From a virus, in IMG/VR virus record IMGVR_UViG_3300044615_001192, positions 1-36,437 of that record: a stretch of DNA of 36,437 bases. The stretch is one strand, 5' to 3'. Numbering within the stretch: position 1 is the stretch's first letter; each line of letters begins with the position of its first letter. Positions 14,487-21,230 of this stretch are shown here, in pieces. The notes beneath the pieces are model-generated. The model did no database searches. It was not told the origin of the DNA and saw only the letters and a program-made list of their open reading frames with translations. The translations under genes were made by a program, and so were the position numbers.

Positions 14487-15152
14487 GTGGCCCGAACCTA
14501 CAAGCGCGATGCCAATGGTCGCTTTGCCGGCGGCGGCGGCAGCGCATCACGCAAGGCACCGGCCCCACGTCAGCGGGGTACCAACAGGATCACCAGGGAC
14601 AACGCCGGCAGGATCACCTCGGTGGGCGGCCAGGGTGCCACCGCCAGGGGCGGGCGGTTGCGAACGGCATCAGGCAACCGCCGCACTGCTGTCACGGCCA
14701 AGGCGGCCGGGCGCATCGATGGCACGGTCAGGAAGGGCGGCAGCAGGCTGCCGAAGGGGCAGCGGAACGAGGGCACCGCGATTCCGAGGCCCACCACGGG
14801 TGGCGCGGCGTCTCGGCCTGGATCGATGACCGCGACGTTGCGAGGCGCGATGCGAGCACTGGCGCAGGCTGACGCCAGGTTCATCAGGGAGGTCGAGGGA
14901 ATCACCGGTCAGCCACTGCGTGCGTCCCGTGGTGGCGGCAGCGCTGCAGCAGGGCGGGTGCGGGCGACTGCTCGAAGCGGCAGGGTGACCGATACGCTGC
15001 GGGCCGGGCTGCGCGAGCTGGCGCAAAGCGACGCACGGATGGCAAGGGGCTTGGCCGAGATCGCCAGGGACGCCACCCCCAGGCTGAGCGGCAGCAGCAG
15101 GAGCGGCGGCAGGCGGATCGGTGCCAGCAGGCGGCGACTGGCGGGTGGTTGA
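14487..15152 (+). CDS. MARTYKRD paralogue 1: basic, low-complexity protein (221 aa)
   Basis: It begins MARTYKRDANGRFAGGGGS and carries a second module, RDNAGRITSVGG followed by GATARGGRLRTA (about residues 32-57). The remainder is Gly/Ser/Arg/Ala-rich with a few helical pieces (LRAGLRELAQSDARMARGLA), and is very basic. KRD-x-x-GRFA tags occur in phage head proteins, but the function of this group is not known to me. It is first of three tandem paralogues lying where capsid genes usually sit. Possible roles are an internal capsid or DNA-binding protein (inference). Confidence 0.65.
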   Translation: MARTYKRDANGRFAGGGGSASRKAPAPRQRGTNRITRDNAGRITSVGGQGATARGGRLRTASGNRRTAVTAKAAGRIDGTVRKGGSRLPKGQRNEGTAIPRPTTGGAASRPGSMTATLRGAMRALAQADARFIREVEGITGQPLRASRGGGSAAAGRVRATARSGRVTDTLRAGLRELAQSDARMARGLAEIARDATPRLSGSSRSGGRRIGASRRRLAGG

Positions 15153-15153
15153 C

Positions 15154-15163
15154 GCGGAAACCT
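15154..15163 (+). promoter_or_regulatory. Start-associated element, copy 6
   Basis: GCGGAAACCT, then GATTCAGATCCCC. The last base is 24 nt before ATG 15187. Similarity with copies 5 and 7 extends beyond the core. Confidence 0.65.
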
Positions 15164-15186
15164 GATTCAGATCCCCTCCCCGCCCC

Positions 15187-15747
15187 ATGGCCCGCACTTA
15201 CAAACGCGACACCTTCGGTCGTTTCGCAGGAGGCGGCGGCGGCGGAGGCAAGCTGGGCAAGTCGGCCAAGAACAGCGGCGCCAGGGCCAAGTTCAAGGCA
15301 GCAGCCAGCCAGCTGCGTGATGCCACCAAGACTGCCCAGAAGCAGGCCGCAAAGGCTGGCGCACCGAACGCCATGGGTCGCGGGTACCTGAAGACCGCAC
15401 GGGCGAACATGACCCGGACCACGAACAAGCTGACCGGTCGTGGTGCTGCCAGCCGACCGGCGGCAGGCCCTGTTGCGGCTCGCTCCGCGTCAGCACCCGC
15501 GTCAGCACCCGCGTCAGCACCAGGCAAGCGGATGCGCCAGAGCCGGGACAATGCCGGGCGGATCACCGCAACGGGGCAGGGCGCAACGGCCCGTGGCGGG
15601 CGGCTGGCGACTGCCAGCGGCAAGAAGCGGGCGGCCCAGACCAGCAGGCTGCGCGGCGGCGGGGCCAACACGATCGCCAAGGGCGGCAACGGCATCAGCG
15701 GCAGCGTGGCCAGGAGCCTGCGGTCGATGAGGGCGAAGCGGGGCTGA
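15187..15747 (+). CDS. MARTYKRD paralogue 2: basic, low-complexity protein (186 aa)
   Basis: The N-terminus MARTYKRDTFGRFAGGGG is shared with its two neighbours. The second module (SRDNAGRITATGQGATARG...LATASGKKRA) lies near residue 120 instead of near residue 32, with a Lys/Ala-rich insert between, so the modules have been separated. DNA repeats encode SAPASAPASAP near residue 105. Very basic and probably disordered. Function unknown. Confidence 0.65.
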   Translation: MARTYKRDTFGRFAGGGGGGGKLGKSAKNSGARAKFKAAASQLRDATKTAQKQAAKAGAPNAMGRGYLKTARANMTRTTNKLTGRGAASRPAAGPVAARSASAPASAPASAPGKRMRQSRDNAGRITATGQGATARGGRLATASGKKRAAQTSRLRGGGANTIAKGGNGISGSVARSLRSMRAKRG

Positions 15748-15748
15748 G

Positions 15749-15758
15749 GCGGAAACCT
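15749..15758 (+). promoter_or_regulatory. Start-associated element, copy 7
   Basis: GCGGAAACCT, then GAGCTAGATCCCC. The last base is 23 nt before ATG 15781. Confidence 0.65.
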
Positions 15759-15780
15759 GAGCTAGATCCCCCGTAGCCCC

Positions 15781-16692
15781 ATGGCCCGCACATACAAGCG
15801 CGATGCGCTCGGTCGCTTTGCCGGCGGAGGTGGTGGCGGTGGGCGACCGAAAGCCAGATCGGTTGCGCGTGGCGCCAACCGGCTGACCAGGGACAACGCG
15901 GGGCGGATCACCAGCGTCGGTGGCGATGGTGCGACCGCCAGGGGTGGCAGGCTGCGCACGGCCGGGGGCAAGCAGCGGGCCGTGCAGACGGCGCGACTCA
16001 AGGGGCGCGGAGCGATCGGCAGGGCGAACGGTGCGACAGGGGTTCGCGCTGTGGCCAAGGCATACGGTCGCGGAGTTAATGCCCAAAAAGTGGAGAGGAT
16101 GCTGGGGAGACTGCAGAAAAGCCCTTCCTATCAAGGAAAAACCCGAAGATTGATTTCCTCTAAGGAGTCTGCCGGAAGCAAAACACGGCAACGCGCTGCA
16201 GACTTTCTGAGTAAACAGGCTGGTCTTCAGCCTGACGGAACGAGTATGGGGCGCAAGCGCTGGAAGTCGCCTGAAGGCATGACGCGGCAACGGATGGTGC
16301 AGAACCTTGCCGACAGCCTTCCGAATCAGCCTCGAAGAAGCACGGCAAAAACAGGCAATAAGAAGCTAGTTACAAGAGCCCAGAAACGTGAACAAAGGAT
16401 TCAGGAAAGGCTTAATCCGCCGCGAGCTAGCTATGCGTTTGGCAAGAATGAGCCCAAGCCGAGAGGCCCTAAGCAGCTGTCGCAGCGCTACGACGGCGGC
16501 ACCGCTCGTGCCAGTCGAAGTCTTGCCGGCGCCGCCGCTCGTCAGCGTGACCGGCGCCGGACGGTTGAGTCGCTTGTCGGCACGGGTCGCCTAATGCGGC
16601 AAGGGGCGATGCTGCAAAGAGGCAGAGCTGAGCAGGTAAATCTGCTCGGAGGCCGCACCACTACTTACGGTCGCCTGCTGCGTCGCTCCTGA
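15781..16692 (+). CDS. MARTYKRD paralogue 3: basic protein with an AT-richer middle (303 aa)
   Basis: It shares MARTYKRDALGRFAGGGG and the RDNAGRITSVGG / GATARGGRLRTA module (about 39-64) with paralogues 1 and 2. From about base 16075 to 16480 the composition becomes clearly AT-richer, and the protein changes to a Lys/Arg/Ser-rich domain (KVERMLGRLQKSPSYQGK, KKLVTRAQKREQRIQERL). It then returns to the GC-rich style. This looks like a foreign segment inserted in the common frame. Function unknown. Confidence 0.65.
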   Translation: MARTYKRDALGRFAGGGGGGGRPKARSVARGANRLTRDNAGRITSVGGDGATARGGRLRTAGGKQRAVQTARLKGRGAIGRANGATGVRAVAKAYGRGVNAQKVERMLGRLQKSPSYQGKTRRLISSKESAGSKTRQRAADFLSKQAGLQPDGTSMGRKRWKSPEGMTRQRMVQNLADSLPNQPRRSTAKTGNKKLVTRAQKREQRIQERLNPPRASYAFGKNEPKPRGPKQLSQRYDGGTARASRSLAGAAARQRDRRRTVESLVGTGRLMRQGAMLQRGRAEQVNLLGGRTTTYGRLLRRS

Positions 16693-16860
16693 CCCGCGCC
16701 CAGACGGCCCAGGCGTGCCCTGTGGGCAGCGGCCTGGGCTCTGTCGCCACGGTTGCCAGATGGGTCCCCGCGTGGCTGGCGTTGAAGCTGCCCGCAGGCA
16801 ACCGCTCGGCCGTTCCTGGTGATCCGCAACCGACGGCGGGCCAGGCCGCCGGACAGTCAC
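16591..16860 (-). CDS. Possible small antisense gene predicted from element spacing (89 aa)
   Basis: GTG 16860 lies 21 nt after a minus-strand copy of the start-associated element. The product begins MTVRRPGPPSVADHQ and is Pro/Ser/Arg/Gly-rich, a composition also typical of antisense shadows in high-GC DNA. It overlaps the end of the plus-strand paralogue by about 100 bases. Only the element supports it. Confidence 0.22.
   Translation of the reverse strand: MTVRRPGPPSVADHQERPSGCLRAASTPATRGPIWQPWRQSPGRCPQGTPGPSGRGSGATQQATVSSGAASEQIYLLSSASLQHRPLPH
16707..16739 (+). terminator. Stable hairpin after the third paralogue, possible terminator
   Basis: GCCCAGGC pairs with GCCTGGGC, enclosing TGCCC TGT GGGCA with a small internal loop. 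It lies 15 bases after the stop at 16692. No T-run follows, so termination is uncertain; it could be an RNA-end or processing structure. The rest of 16740-16880 shows nothing clear. Confidence 0.45.
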
Positions 16861-16880
16861 GTGACCGCCGGCGCTGACCC

Positions 16881-16890
16881 AGGTTTCCGC
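16881..16890 (-). promoter_or_regulatory. Start-associated element, minus-strand copy
   Basis: GCGGAAACCT on the minus strand. With the plus copy at 16896-16905 it makes a 10-base inverted repeat (16880-16889 with 16897-16906) separated by seven bases. The last base is 21 nt before a minus-strand GTG at 16860. Confidence 0.5.
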
Positions 16891-16895
16891 TCGAC

Positions 16896-16905
16896 CCGGA
16901 AACCT
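16896..16905 (+). promoter_or_regulatory. Start-associated element, copy 8
   Basis: CCGGAAACCT. The last base is 22 nt before ATG 16927. It forms an inverted repeat with the adjacent minus-strand copy. Confidence 0.6.
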
Positions 16906-16926
16906 GAGCCGCACCGCACCACCGCC

Positions 16927-17106
16927 ATGACCGCCCCCACCTACGCCAGCTCCGTCACCGCCGTGGGCCGGCTGCTGCGCCCCCGTGACAACGAGCCCCG
17001 CGTCCACCGCGTGCTGGCGGTCTCCCCCGCTGGCACGGTGCGGCGGGTGGTGGATCGGCGCCTGACGGGCGGGAAACCTGAGGGCAGCAAGCCGGCCGCC
17101 GGATGA
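16927..17106 (+). CDS. Small basic protein (59 aa)
   Basis: It begins MTAPTYASSVTAVGRLLRP and is Arg/Val-rich with a probable beta-strand core (HRVLAVSPAGTVRRVVDRR). The end of the gene (GGKPEGSKP) is encoded by the next copy of the start-associated element. Its stop overlaps the next start (ATGA). It lies at the head of the connector block; function unknown. Confidence 0.6.
   Translation: MTAPTYASSVTAVGRLLRPRDNEPRVHRVLAVSPAGTVRRVVDRRLTGGKPEGSKPAAG
17070..17079 (+). promoter_or_regulatory. Start-associated element, copy 9 (inside a gene)
   Basis: CGGGAAACCT, in the coding end of the preceding small gene. The last base is 24 nt before ATG 17103. Confidence 0.5.
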
Positions 17107-17591
17107 TCCCTGCACTGAACAGCCTCTGGCGCGAGTCTGACCGGCAGGCGGTGATGCGTTACGCCGGCATCGCCTTCACCGAGAGCCAGCTGACGCACAT
17201 CACCAGCGGCATGAACAGCGTGGCCGGGTTTTCCCCGGCTGCGGTGACTCAGTGCCGGGGGTGGATCGACGAGGCCGATGCGCTGGAGGCCACCTACGCG
17301 GGCCGAGTGGCGGCGGGTGATGCGCACCTGGATTCGGCCAAGAGCTACGAGGGCCTGCGGCCTGGGGCCAGCGTGACCCGCGAGGACATGCTGAGTCAGG
17401 CGGACGTCCTGCAGTGGGACACGCAGACCCAGTACCGCGTGCGGTTCGAGGCGGGCGAGGGCGCCAGCGGCACCGCCAACGGCATCAGCGGCGCCAGGAT
17501 CGCTGACCTGCAGGGCCGGGTGCTGCGTGCGCTGGGCCTCGAGGACGGCGCCTACGGGGGCTACGGCCAGGGCCAGCTGGTGAGGGGCTGA
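17103..17591 (+). CDS. Probable head-tail connector protein (162 aa)
   Basis: The protein is mainly helical (LNSLWRESDRQAVMRYAGIA, WIDEADALEATYAGRVAAGD) with a Gly-rich C-terminus. Position after the portal and MuF genes and before a gp10-like protein is where the helical adaptor that docks on the portal ring is normally encoded. The assignment rests on position and helical content, not on a recognised motif. It overlaps the next gene by TGATG. Confidence 0.45.
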   Translation: MIPALNSLWRESDRQAVMRYAGIAFTESQLTHITSGMNSVAGFSPAAVTQCRGWIDEADALEATYAGRVAAGDAHLDSAKSYEGLRPGASVTREDMLSQADVLQWDTQTQYRVRFEAGEGASGTANGISGARIADLQGRVLRALGLEDGAYGGYGQGQLVRG

Positions 17592-18070
17592 TGGCATCGC
17601 CGTTTGCCGGGTTCCAGGACATGCGCATCCGGCTGGTGCAGGCGCCAGCGGTGATGACCCTGCGCGATGGGCCCAGCGGTGGCGGACCACCGGAGGTGGT
17701 GGTGGTGGAGCTGTTCGCCAAGGGGCAGGGCAGCAGCGGTAGCGACCGGCCAAGCATCGAGATTGGCAGCGGCGCCATGGGCGGGTTCATCGTGCGGTGG
17801 GCGGCGCTGGAGCAGGGCCAGGACTGGCTGACCCATGCGGACCACCTGAGCTGGGACGACACGGGCCTGCGGCCTGCTGCGCTGCGACCCGGGGCGACGT
17901 GCCAGGCGTACCTGGGCGACCTGACGATCCTGCCGTTGCGTGACGGGGGGCTGCTGGGGGAGCTGGAGATGGCGGAGCTGGGCCAGCCGTTCGGTGTGGG
18001 CGGCATCGGGAAGCTGATCCGTGAAGCGGCGGGGGACAAGTGGGCGGGGACGTTCAAGCTGTCGCGCTAA
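17591..18070 (+). CDS. Probable head-tail stopper (159 aa)
   Basis: The protein is beta-rich, with many short strands and Gly turns (EVVVVELFAKGQG, GAMGGFIVRWAAL, GATCQAYLGDLTILPL). This fits the small beta-barrel stopper that closes the connector in long-tailed phages. It lies between the helical adaptor candidate and the gp10-like protein, the usual stopper position. The assignment is positional. Confidence 0.45.
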   Translation: MASPFAGFQDMRIRLVQAPAVMTLRDGPSGGGPPEVVVVELFAKGQGSSGSDRPSIEIGSGAMGGFIVRWAALEQGQDWLTHADHLSWDDTGLRPAALRPGATCQAYLGDLTILPLRDGGLLGELEMAELGQPFGVGGIGKLIREAAGDKWAGTFKLSR

Positions 18071-18073
18071 CCC

Positions 18074-18586
18074 ATGAGCATCCGCATCCAGGCCGGCTTC
18101 ACCACCCCCACCACCACCGGCCAGGCCGAGGCAGCAGCGGTCGAGGCCACACGGATCGTGTTCAGCGAGCTGAACGGCCGGTTTCAGGATGCGATCGGTG
18201 CCAAGGTGTGGGACTGGCCCCGCAACCTGCCCACCAGGGGCCTGCCTGGCGCCACCCTGCGCGAGAAGCTGGCCGCCTACAACCGGGGCCAGGGCACGGC
18301 ACCGGGCAGCCCGCGCAACATCGTGGACAGCGGCAGCCTGCGGCAGTCCAACCTGTTTCGCCTGCAGGGCTTCACCGGTGAGTTCAGCTGGTCCGCCAAG
18401 TACGCCGGCTATGTCCATGAGGGCGCCAGGATCTTCCCCTGGGGTGACCGCTCCCGCCGCGTCTACCTGCCCGGCAGGCCATGGACATCAGCGGTGCTGG
18501 GCAGCGAGCTGATCAGTGGCGTGCCGGTCCACCCCACCGCCGACCGGTTGCGGGATGTGTGGCTGGCTCTGATCCGCAACCGCTAA
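18074..18586 (+). CDS. HK97 gp10-like neck/tail completion protein (170 aa)
   Basis: The protein shows YAGYVHEGARIF (about 115-126) and LPGRPWTSAVLG (about 134-145), resembling the Y-A-x-Y-V-H-x-G and RPW/RPF pattern of gp10-like completion proteins. The N-terminal half has two helices. The family joins the neck to the tail tube. Four bases separate it from the preceding stop. Confidence 0.65.
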   Translation: MSIRIQAGFTTPTTTGQAEAAAVEATRIVFSELNGRFQDAIGAKVWDWPRNLPTRGLPGATLREKLAAYNRGQGTAPGSPRNIVDSGSLRQSNLFRLQGFTGEFSWSAKYAGYVHEGARIFPWGDRSRRVYLPGRPWTSAVLGSELISGVPVHPTADRLRDVWLALIRNR

Positions 18587-18592
18587 GCCGGG

Positions 18593-18602
18593 GCGGAAAC
18601 CT
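18593..18602 (+). promoter_or_regulatory. Start-associated element, copy 10
   Basis: GCGGAAACCT, then CCAGCGC. The last base is 26 nt before ATG 18628. Confidence 0.6.
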
Positions 18603-18627
18603 CCAGCGCACCACCACCGCTGCACCC

Positions 18628-19326
18628 ATGGCCAAGCCGCTGCCGTTCAAGGTCCAACCCAAGGCCGATACGGTCGAGATCGGGGATGAGGCCATCGGTG
18701 TGCTGGTGTTCCCTCGCTACGGCTACCTGCTGACCGGTGAGCGGAGCGCCATCGACGAGGGGGACTACCAGGGGGCGATGCAGGAGCACCTGGGCAGCCT
18801 GCAGGCCGCCCTGCGGGAGCAGGGCACAGCGGAGGACGAGGTGGACCAGACGGCGGTGCGGCTGCTGGCCCCCGGCATCGGCATCCCCGTGGTGCCGACC
18901 GAGGGCGAGCGGGTGCTGCGCTCACTGCTGATCCGCCAGATCACCGCAGCTGAGCGCGACCTGGCCGGGCGGTTCCGGCGGCAGGTCACCCGCACCGTGA
19001 CCGCCCTGATCCGGTTTCGACTGGAGGGCTGCGGCGACTGGGGTGACAGCGACAGCGAGGAGCTGGGCGAACCACTGCGGGGGGCGATCTTCGGGTTCGC
19101 GCAGCGCGAGGGCGGCACGGCGGACGACCGCGATCCGGCGGTGGTGCTGCAGGAGCTGGCTGACCGCCTGGGAAAGACGCCTGGCCCGAACCCGTCGACT
19201 GGGGAGGCCTCTACTGGCGATGCCGCAGCCTCTGGCCTGCTGCCCCCGAGTTCGGACCCGACCGCTTCGCCTGGCAGCCCGAGCACGTCGTCTACCAGGC
19301 CATCGAGGAAGGGGAGCGCCGACTGA
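18628..19326 (+). CDS. Tail assembly chaperone, short form (232 aa)
   Basis: The protein begins MAKPLPFKVQPKADTVEIGD and is helical from about 85 to 183. After residue 183 it changes abruptly to a Ser/Pro/Thr/Gly-rich tail of about 49 residues, which looks like an out-of-use frame. A G GGA AAG heptamer (19170-19176) sits exactly at this change. By analogy with lambda gpG, this would be the abundant product made without frameshifting, which helps tape-measure folding. Its place before the major tail protein gene is unusual. Identity is inferred from the frameshift and the tail context. Confidence 0.6.
   Translation: MAKPLPFKVQPKADTVEIGDEAIGVLVFPRYGYLLTGERSAIDEGDYQGAMQEHLGSLQAALREQGTAEDEVDQTAVRLLAPGIGIPVVPTEGERVLRSLLIRQITAAERDLAGRFRRQVTRTVTALIRFRLEGCGDWGDSDSEELGEPLRGAIFGFAQREGGTADDRDPAVVLQELADRLGKTPGPNPSTGEASTGDAAASGLLPPSSDPTASPGSPSTSSTRPSRKGSAD
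19170..19176 (+). other. Probable -1 ribosomal frameshift site (GGGAAAG)
   Basis: GGGAAAG is in the correct phase (G GGA AAG) in the 18628 frame and is the same heptamer used by lambda G/GT. The -1 frame has a TGA at 19161-19163 and is then open to 19838, so the frames overlap only from 19164 to 19326, with the heptamer at the upstream edge. Confidence 0.75.
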
Positions 19327-19838
19327 GGGAGCAGCTGCAATGGGCCGAGCTGCCGGTGGCGCGGCAGACCATGTGGGTGGCGGACCTGCACCGCCTGCTG
19401 CTGGCAAAGGTCACCGGCGCTGAGCGGCTGGAGCCCAGCCAGCTGGAGCTGCGCGACTTCCTGTGCTTCGGTGAGCCGGGCGAGCAGGACCACGGCCCAC
19501 CACCGGCTGCCGGTGCGGCGATGCTCGAGCTCAACCGCCTGGGCCTGCTGCCGGGCTTCACGCTGGTGTTCTGGCCCGCGCTGAGCGAAGCGGGCAAGGG
19601 GCAGCCGCCGCCGCAACTGCTGGCGCTGCTGGCCGATGACGCGGTGCTGCTGGCGCCACGGATGACCGGCGGGGGCTGGTCGGGCCTGCTGCTGGCGGAG
19701 GACACCGCAGCGGGGCAGGTGCGGGCGTTCAGCTCGGTGGACGGCGATCCGGCGGGTGAGCTGCTGGTGCCGCTGCCGTCGGATCCGGGGGCGGTGGTGT
19801 GGGCGGAGGAGGTGCTGCTGCTGCCGGTGATTCCCTGA
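19176..19838 (+). CDS. Frameshift extension of the tail assembly chaperone (GT-like)
   Basis: Read in the -1 frame after the heptamer, the bases encode DAWPEPVDWGGLYWR... and then FAWQPEHVVYQAIEEGERR and LPVARQTMWVADLHRLLLAK, a well-formed sequence of about 220 residues. An in-frame GTG at 19356 could be called as a separate gene (160 aa), but it lacks a Shine-Dalgarno, and credible coding begins well before it. The fusion with residues 1-183 of the short form would be about 403 residues. In lambda the equivalent extension recruits tail-tube subunits to the tape measure. Confidence 0.65.
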   Translation, partial: DAWPEPVDWGGLYWRCRSLWPAAPEFGPDRFAWQPEHVVYQAIEEGERRLREQLQWAELPVARQTMWVADLHRLLLAKVTGAERLEPSQLELRDFLCFGEPGEQDHGPPPAAGAAMLELNRLGLLPGFTLVFWPALSEAGKGQPPPQLLALLADDAVLLAPRMTGGGWSGLLLAEDTAAGQVRAFSSVDGDPAGELLVPLPSDPGAVVWAEEVLLLPVIP

Positions 19839-20001
19839 GCAGCCGGCGTGCGCGGTTCAGCGCGATCTCAGCCTCCAGCACCGAGCGGAAGTAGCCCAGC
19901 GACCGGCGGCGGCCACCGGACTGCAGGCGGGCCTGGTACGGCCTGCGGGGGCTCTGGGGGGCGTAGCTGACGCCACGGGGTAACCACTGGGGGCCGGCCA
20001 T
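19729..20001 (-). CDS. AP2-domain DNA-binding protein (90 aa), antisense
   Basis: Residues 9-52 fit the AP2 fold: RGVSYAPQ, RPYQARLQSGGRRRSLGYF and S-x-x-EAEIALNRA, with the expected basic three-strand sheet and helix. The last 35 residues are Pro/Ala-rich and antisense to the chaperone extension, overlapping it by about 110 bases. AP2 domains bind DNA and in phages often accompany HNH nucleases; none is seen here. It is a lone minus-strand insertion among tail genes, so probably a moron. Confidence 0.65.
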   Translation of the reverse strand: MAGPQWLPRGVSYAPQSPRRPYQARLQSGGRRRSLGYFRSVLEAEIALNRARRLLRESPAAAAPPPPTPPPPDPTAAAPAAHPPDRRPPS

Positions 20002-20076
20002 GCACCAGCTTGCCGAAGTGGCTTAGGCGACCGGGCAACCCATGGGGTCACTCCCGGGCGATGCCCGGCATCGTCC

Positions 20077-20916
20077 ATGGCACAGAACTGGAAACAGGCC
20101 TACGGCTACAAGTTCTGGATCAGCCCGATCCTCAAGGACTCGATCAACTTCGCCACCCTGCTGCCGACCGCAGGCCTGGGCACCGGCAAGTTCATCGACA
20201 ACAGCACCCCGCTGGCCAACAACCTGGCGGTGATCAAGGCCGGCACCGGCGCCACCCTGGGCCTGGGCGTGGGCACGCTGAAGGTGATCACCAACGCGGC
20301 GCTGGCCACCAACGAGGTCACCCTGACCTTCGCGGCGGCCCATGGGTTCACCGTGGCGCAGCGGATCGTGGTGGCCAACCTGCCGGCCCCGTTCACCAGC
20401 CTCAACGGCACCTACACCGTGAAGGCGGTGACCACCAGCTCGCCGTTCACGCTGACCTACGACAAGACCGGCAGCAACATCGCCTCGGCGGCGGTCGCTG
20501 CCGGCGGTGTGCTGCCGGCCCTGGTGCTTGACGGCACCGCCAGCCCGATCCGGCTGCTGGGCCTGAGCAACGCGGCGCCGGAGGAGGGCGAATCGGAGGA
20601 GACCGTCGACACCTACGACGACGAGCTCCAGGGCTTCGATGCCAGCCTGGCCACGAAGAAGACCTTCAGCTGGACCCTGGAGGGGGTGAGCGATCACAAC
20701 GACACCGCCTACAAGCTGCTGCGCCTGTGCTCGAAGGAGTCGGTGCGCGAGGGCCTGATGGTCAAATACGCGCGTGTGGGCCCCACCGGCGTGAACGAGG
20801 TGACCTATGGCTTCGGGCGGTTCACCGGCTTCAGCGAAACCCCGCCGGCTGCTGGTGTGGTGCGCTGGAGCAGCACGCTCAAGGCCTACGGCCCCTATGA
20901 GCTGGAGTTCGCCTGA
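20077..20916 (+). CDS. Major tail protein with inserted Ig-like module (279 aa)
   Basis: The C-terminal half reads as a tail-tube protein: ETVDTYDDELQGFDASLATKK, FSWTLEGVSDHNDTAYKLL, VTYGFGRFTGFSETPPA and a final KAYGPYELEF strand. Residues about 68-146 form an extra beta-rich module (HGFTVAQRIVV, LNGTYTVKAVTT, FTLTYDKTGSN) also found inside the major capsid protein. The tube domain polymerises around the tape measure, while the module probably decorates its surface. A weak element variant lies at 20032-20041, but 36 nt from this ATG. A strong terminator follows the gene. Confidence 0.75.
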   Translation: MAQNWKQAYGYKFWISPILKDSINFATLLPTAGLGTGKFIDNSTPLANNLAVIKAGTGATLGLGVGTLKVITNAALATNEVTLTFAAAHGFTVAQRIVVANLPAPFTSLNGTYTVKAVTTSSPFTLTYDKTGSNIASAAVAAGGVLPALVLDGTASPIRLLGLSNAAPEEGESEETVDTYDDELQGFDASLATKKTFSWTLEGVSDHNDTAYKLLRLCSKESVREGLMVKYARVGPTGVNEVTYGFGRFTGFSETPPAAGVVRWSSTLKAYGPYELEFA

Positions 20917-20945
20917 TCGGCAAACTGAGCTGATCGCATGGGACC

Positions 20946-20966
20946 GGCCCCTTCGGGGGCCTTTTT
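20946..20966 (+). terminator. Rho-independent terminator after the major tail protein
   Basis: GGCCCC TTCG GGGGCC followed by five T: a six-base stem with a stable TTCG loop. The T-run overlaps the stop codon of the convergent minus gene. Confidence 0.9.
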
Positions 20967-21208
20967 CATGGCGTCGGCTCGATGCCGCAGCGCCTGATCG
21001 CATCGTCCATCCCGCCCAGCCTGGCGGCCCGTGCCTCCCAGGTGTCGCCGCCGTCCATGCCACGCAGGGCGTTGACGCAGGCTGGGTCCTTCACCCGGTT
21101 GCAGACCAGGCCGGCGAGGTCGAGGTCACTGCCTGGCTTGCCGGTGGCCCAGTAGAGCTGCCCATTGATCCAGCGGGCGCCGCAGCGCGGGCACGTTCGG
21201 CAGGACAT
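20966..21208 (-). CDS. Small Cys-rich, probably zinc-binding protein (80 aa)
   Basis: It begins MSCRTCPRCGARW, with Cys3, Cys6 and Cys9 plus Cys36 and Cys44, forming one probable zinc ribbon or knuckle. The rest is helical (DTWEARAARLGGMDDAIRR). ATG 21208 is 23 nt from a minus-strand start-associated element, which supports this start over longer frames. It is antisense between the major tail protein and tail terminator genes. Function unknown. Confidence 0.65.
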   Translation of the reverse strand: MSCRTCPRCGARWINGQLYWATGKPGSDLDLAGLVCNRVKDPACVNALRGMDGGDTWEARAARLGGMDDAIRRCGIEPTP

Positions 21209-21230
21209 GGCGGCGCTCGGCGGTTGCGGG

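Noticed and set aside
20032-20041. CGGGCAACCC upstream of the major tail protein as an element copy
   Set aside because: It ends in C where the others have T and is 36 nt from the accepted start. The nearer ATG at 20061 opens a frame that shadows the tail gene.
20918-20930. CGGCAAACTGAGC after the major tail protein as an element copy
   Set aside because: It differs in the core and is followed by a terminator, not a gene, so it is probably chance.
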